A stretch of DNA of 64,000 bases from Endozoicomonas sp. 4G. Its GTDB lineage: Bacteria; Pseudomonadota; Gammaproteobacteria; Pseudomonadales; Endozoicomonadaceae. Shown here in pieces: positions 62,501 to 64,000 of this stretch. The stretch lies in contig NZ_CP082909.1 of NCBI RefSeq assembly GCF_023822025.1, forward strand, positions 1 through 64,000. The letters are read 5' to 3'. The notes beneath the pieces are model-generated. The model was given only the letters and a program-made list of their open reading frames with translations, did not search any database and was not told the origin of the DNA. A program made the translations under genes and the position numbers. Each line of letters opens with the position of its first letter. The first letter of the stretch is position 1.

Positions 62501-62699
62501 CAATCTCTTCAGGTGTTGCCCCTGAATAACTGACAGACACCTCGATCCAGTCAATCTCGAACTCAGGCATGATTTCTTTCTTAATGCCCCAGGTGACAAA
62601 CAGGCCGCCGATGATCAGAAACAGCATCAACAGGTTCGGGGTGATCCGGTCTCGGGCCATCCAGGCGATAGCGCCTTTATTTTCATTGATGCCGCTCAT
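59580..62699 (-). CDS. RND efflux pump, inner-membrane transporter
   Basis: A 1039-residue RND pump. The proton-relay motif FAFIIALGIVVDDAIIAGEN, an N-terminal membrane helix (NLLMLFLIIGGLFVTWGIKK), a duplicated porter/membrane layout and PIILTTLTTFGGLAPMIFET are present. It exports drugs or lipophiles with the adjoining adaptor. The substrate is unknown. It is translationally coupled to the adaptor gene, which overlaps it by four bases. Confidence 0.9.
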   Translation of the reverse strand: MSGINENKGAIAWMARDRITPNLLMLFLIIGGLFVTWGIKKEIMPEFEIDWIEVSVSYSGATPEEIDLGIVLPVENAIRGIEGIDEIHSRSVSGSAAIYVSVIEGHDANQLLQEIDQAVNRLSTLPKDSEKPRITVLSRKKEVMEIMIYGDVDKRILRTVTENVRDRFLQDPGLTQVELDLAPGHEIRVSLDQDQLQRYELTLEEVSDAISHHAFDQTSGEINATGGDISVRVQERREQADAFRDVPIKTLPSGSILTLGDIAKLTNDFDDDGMEARYNGHLAAGLTVYRIGDQTPIGVSDTVRAILPEIQAQLPPGVSIAITDDDSVNFKNQMDLLLKNAFLGLLLVLVLLSLFLEYRLAFWVTMGIPTSFLGAMLLLPGMDVSINIISMFAFIIALGIVVDDAIIAGENIYHRRQEGMGFSRAAILGARDVAVPLTFSILTNMVAFLPILTLPGMLGKLHQATPLVVISVFAISWIEALFILPAHLGQSKDKPKGKIGQRLDNLQQSVDKRLTSFIETKYKPALNSVLDRKYLSLSVALAIVVLVGAWQASGRLGFYLMPRTDANFVRVTAVHPYGSPESKIRETLAIIEAGAQKVARENGGDQLVSGITTMIDNDMIRVSMNLTAHNVRPINTAEVANLWREANGELTDLLSISYSTTGHGPGGDPALTVELSHTDTTVLQQASESLSGQLEQFSGVTDISSSFASGNPQLDIRISEEGMALGLTADDISQQLRNALFGVTAIKQQDGRNEVSVKVMLNEGLRQSEADLLNMMIRTDDGSYIPLTRVAAIGNSIAPSSVIRRDGNRTVDITAEVNPRGSTPQVISSLENHVFDVLKAKYPGLQITLGGDQKHAKRSMSALLNSSLLAMLLIYALLAIPFQSFTQPLLVMAAIPFGLVGAFLGHMILGHTLSMISFMGVVALCGVVVNDSLILLTTYNKHRKDGKDWRAAITQAATRRFRPIILTTLTTFGGLAPMIFETSREAQMVIPMAISLGFGILFATFITLAIIPCLIGVGHDLKSWLQERRGGGATFSSNI

Positions 62700-63910
62700 G
62701 GCTGTTTACCTGCAACTAAAGGCTTTTCTGCTGCTAAAGGCTTTTCTGCTGTTTGTAGCGGTAAGCCATTAACAGGCGTGGTCAGTGAAGAGCTGATCAG
62801 TTGGTCGCCATCTTCAAGCCCTGAAAGCATGATGGCTTTTTCGGAATCACGGTATACGGGCGACAGAGTACGGATTTCCAGTGTGTTATTTTCAGCTAAC
62901 ACCCAGACCCGATTGCTGTTTCTGATCAGTGCTTCAGGCACGACAAAGGCATGGTCCACTTTTTTGCCGACAATCTCCGCCCGCAGCAGGTCGTTTACCA
63001 GCACGGCAGGTTTTCCTTTATTTTCTTCCCGTTGCGCCAGCGGGTCCTGAATCTCAATAATGACTTTTGCCATAAGAGAGCCGTCGTTCAGTTCGGGGGA
63101 TACGGAGATCAAGGTCCCTTTACGAAAGTCTTCACGCCATTGTGGGCTGGTGATTTTCACAGTGCTGCCAGTCTGTCCTGCGTTGGCAAAGTTTAGCCAT
63201 TTCAGTTGCCCGACAGGCACTTCCATGGCTATCCAGAAGCGATCCGTTGAGATCAGCTCCATCAAAGCGGTACTATTGCTGACCTGACTGCCCGGATAAA
63301 CGGTGTTGTTGATGACCTGACTGTTAAACGGTGCGGTGATCTGTGTACGACTCAGGTTCAGTTTTGCCTGATCCAGATTCGCCTGAGCCTCACTTAAGGC
63401 GGCTTTGGCAGCTTCCAGTTGCGGCTGCCTGAGCACCAGGGCTTCTTCTTCCGGGGAGAGTTTATTGCCGGTCAGTTCATACTCCTGCCGGGCAATATTT
63501 TGCTGTCCCTGCTCCAGCTTCAATTCCGACAATGCCTGTGCGACAGCTGCCTCCTGTTCCCGGACAAGAATCTTATATTCATCCTGATCCAGGGCCACAA
63601 GCAGCTCACCTTCCCTGACCCGGGAGCCGGGTATCAGGCCATTAAGGATACTGTCCACCTTGCCGCTGACCTCTGGATAAAGAGTGACAGACTGACTGGG
63701 AATAACAGTACCCAGGCCACTGACACGAATATTGACGGTTTGTCTCTCAACGGTAACCGTCTCCACCATTTGCGCTTGTTTTTCAGGTTCGTCACGACTG
63801 GCTTTGGGGGAGGTGGTCATCAGTTGCCATGCAATGGTCACTGAGACGGCAAGAACTAATAGCGGTGCCGCAAGCTTTTTCAGGTGTTGGGTCGATGCAT
63901 TCATTTTCAT
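62696..63910 (-). CDS. RND periplasmic adaptor protein
   Basis: A 404-residue membrane-fusion protein. A single N-terminal helix (LAAPLLVLAVSVTIAWQLM) is followed by the barrel-sandwich (VSGKVDSILNGLIPGSRVRE), a helical hairpin (LELKLEQGQQN region, AALSEAQANLDQAKLNLSRT) and beta domains. No lipobox is seen. The C-terminus repeats EKPLAAEKPLVAGK. It links the pump to an outer-membrane channel. Confidence 0.88.
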   Translation of the reverse strand: MKMNASTQHLKKLAAPLLVLAVSVTIAWQLMTTSPKASRDEPEKQAQMVETVTVERQTVNIRVSGLGTVIPSQSVTLYPEVSGKVDSILNGLIPGSRVREGELLVALDQDEYKILVREQEAAVAQALSELKLEQGQQNIARQEYELTGNKLSPEEEALVLRQPQLEAAKAALSEAQANLDQAKLNLSRTQITAPFNSQVINNTVYPGSQVSNSTALMELISTDRFWIAMEVPVGQLKWLNFANAGQTGSTVKITSPQWREDFRKGTLISVSPELNDGSLMAKVIIEIQDPLAQREENKGKPAVLVNDLLRAEIVGKKVDHAFVVPEALIRNSNRVWVLAENNTLEIRTLSPVYRDSEKAIMLSGLEDGDQLISSSLTTPVNGLPLQTAEKPLAAEKPLVAGKQP

Positions 63911-63911
63911 T

Positions 63912-64000
63912 TTAGTGTGAGACCTGAGCCTTATTTTGTTCCGTGCTTACCATGCTTTCATTCCGAATGGTTTCCGTATTCAGGTCACCCGCCAGAGCCC
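63912..64000 (-). CDS. Partial upstream efflux-operon gene, probable OM channel
   Basis: Only the C-terminus is in the window, reading ALAGDLNTETIRNESMVSTE to a TAA at 63912. Place before an adaptor/pump pair suggests the outer-membrane factor. Too little is visible to name it. Confidence 0.4.
   Translation of the reverse strand, partial: ALAGDLNTETIRNESMVSTEQNKAQVSH

Overview
The window holds two unlike stretches of DNA that meet at about 46,950-47,030. The left 47 kb is GC-rich and is a nearly whole temperate, lambda-like tailed-phage genome. The right 17 kb has moderate GC and is a gammaproteobacterial chromosome segment with the conserved block proA-rsfS-rlmH-mrdA-mrdB-mltB-rlpA-dacA-ybeD-lipB-lipA. 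The wording of its proteins recalls Oceanospirillales/Endozoicomonas-type marine bacteria, but I cannot confirm the genus. The phage host is probably a GC-rich proteobacterium, and the two halves need not come from the same cell.

Phage layout. Terminase small and large subunits and a DNA methyltransferase interrupted by an HNH endonuclease lie at 0.1-4.4 kb. Small genes follow at 4.5-6.3 kb. The head module (gpW-like, portal, ClpP-type protease, decoration protein, capsid, with a Rha-type regulator inserted) is at 6.4-12.7 kb. Adhesin genes ending in a complete diversity-generating retroelement (variable repeat, Avd, template repeat, reverse transcriptase) are at 13-16.9 kb. Lysis-type genes are at 17-20.3 kb, tail genes with a tape measure at 20.3-29.6 kb, and a tyrosine integrase at 30-31 kb. 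From 40.3 kb down to 30.9 kb a leftward operon of small genes runs on the minus strand. It ends in a PrtN-like gene and an AAC-rich segment resembling a second retroelement repeat. The immunity region at 40.3-41.1 kb has divergent XRE regulators, a matched set of operators (ATTGCG-N5-CGCAAT) and leftward and rightward promoters. Rightward replication genes (dNMP kinase, primase-polymerase, helicase) and a few small genes fill 41.5-46.9 kb.

The most striking system sits at 37.5-40.3 kb. Two long arrays of 36-bp units flank a two-gene minus-strand operon. Each unit is two 18-bp halves, with constant parts TGGCTCGATY and TGGTTCTTTC, each followed by 8 variable bases. One of the two proteins has an IS110-C-terminal/Nop-like fold without a visible nuclease domain. 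This matches the architecture reported for TIGR-Tas systems (tandem interspaced guide RNAs with Nop-domain Tas proteins). Here it lies in the phage early-left operon, behind a promoter covered by two immunity operators, so it is probably silent in a lysogen and expressed at induction or infection.

Many phage genes are split by one-base frame changes, nearly all explicable as single-base losses in homopolymers. The bacterial part shows none. With the truncated ABC-exporter gene at the boundary and an integrase that is internal rather than terminal, this points to a chimeric contig or unpolished sequence rather than ordinary prophage integration.
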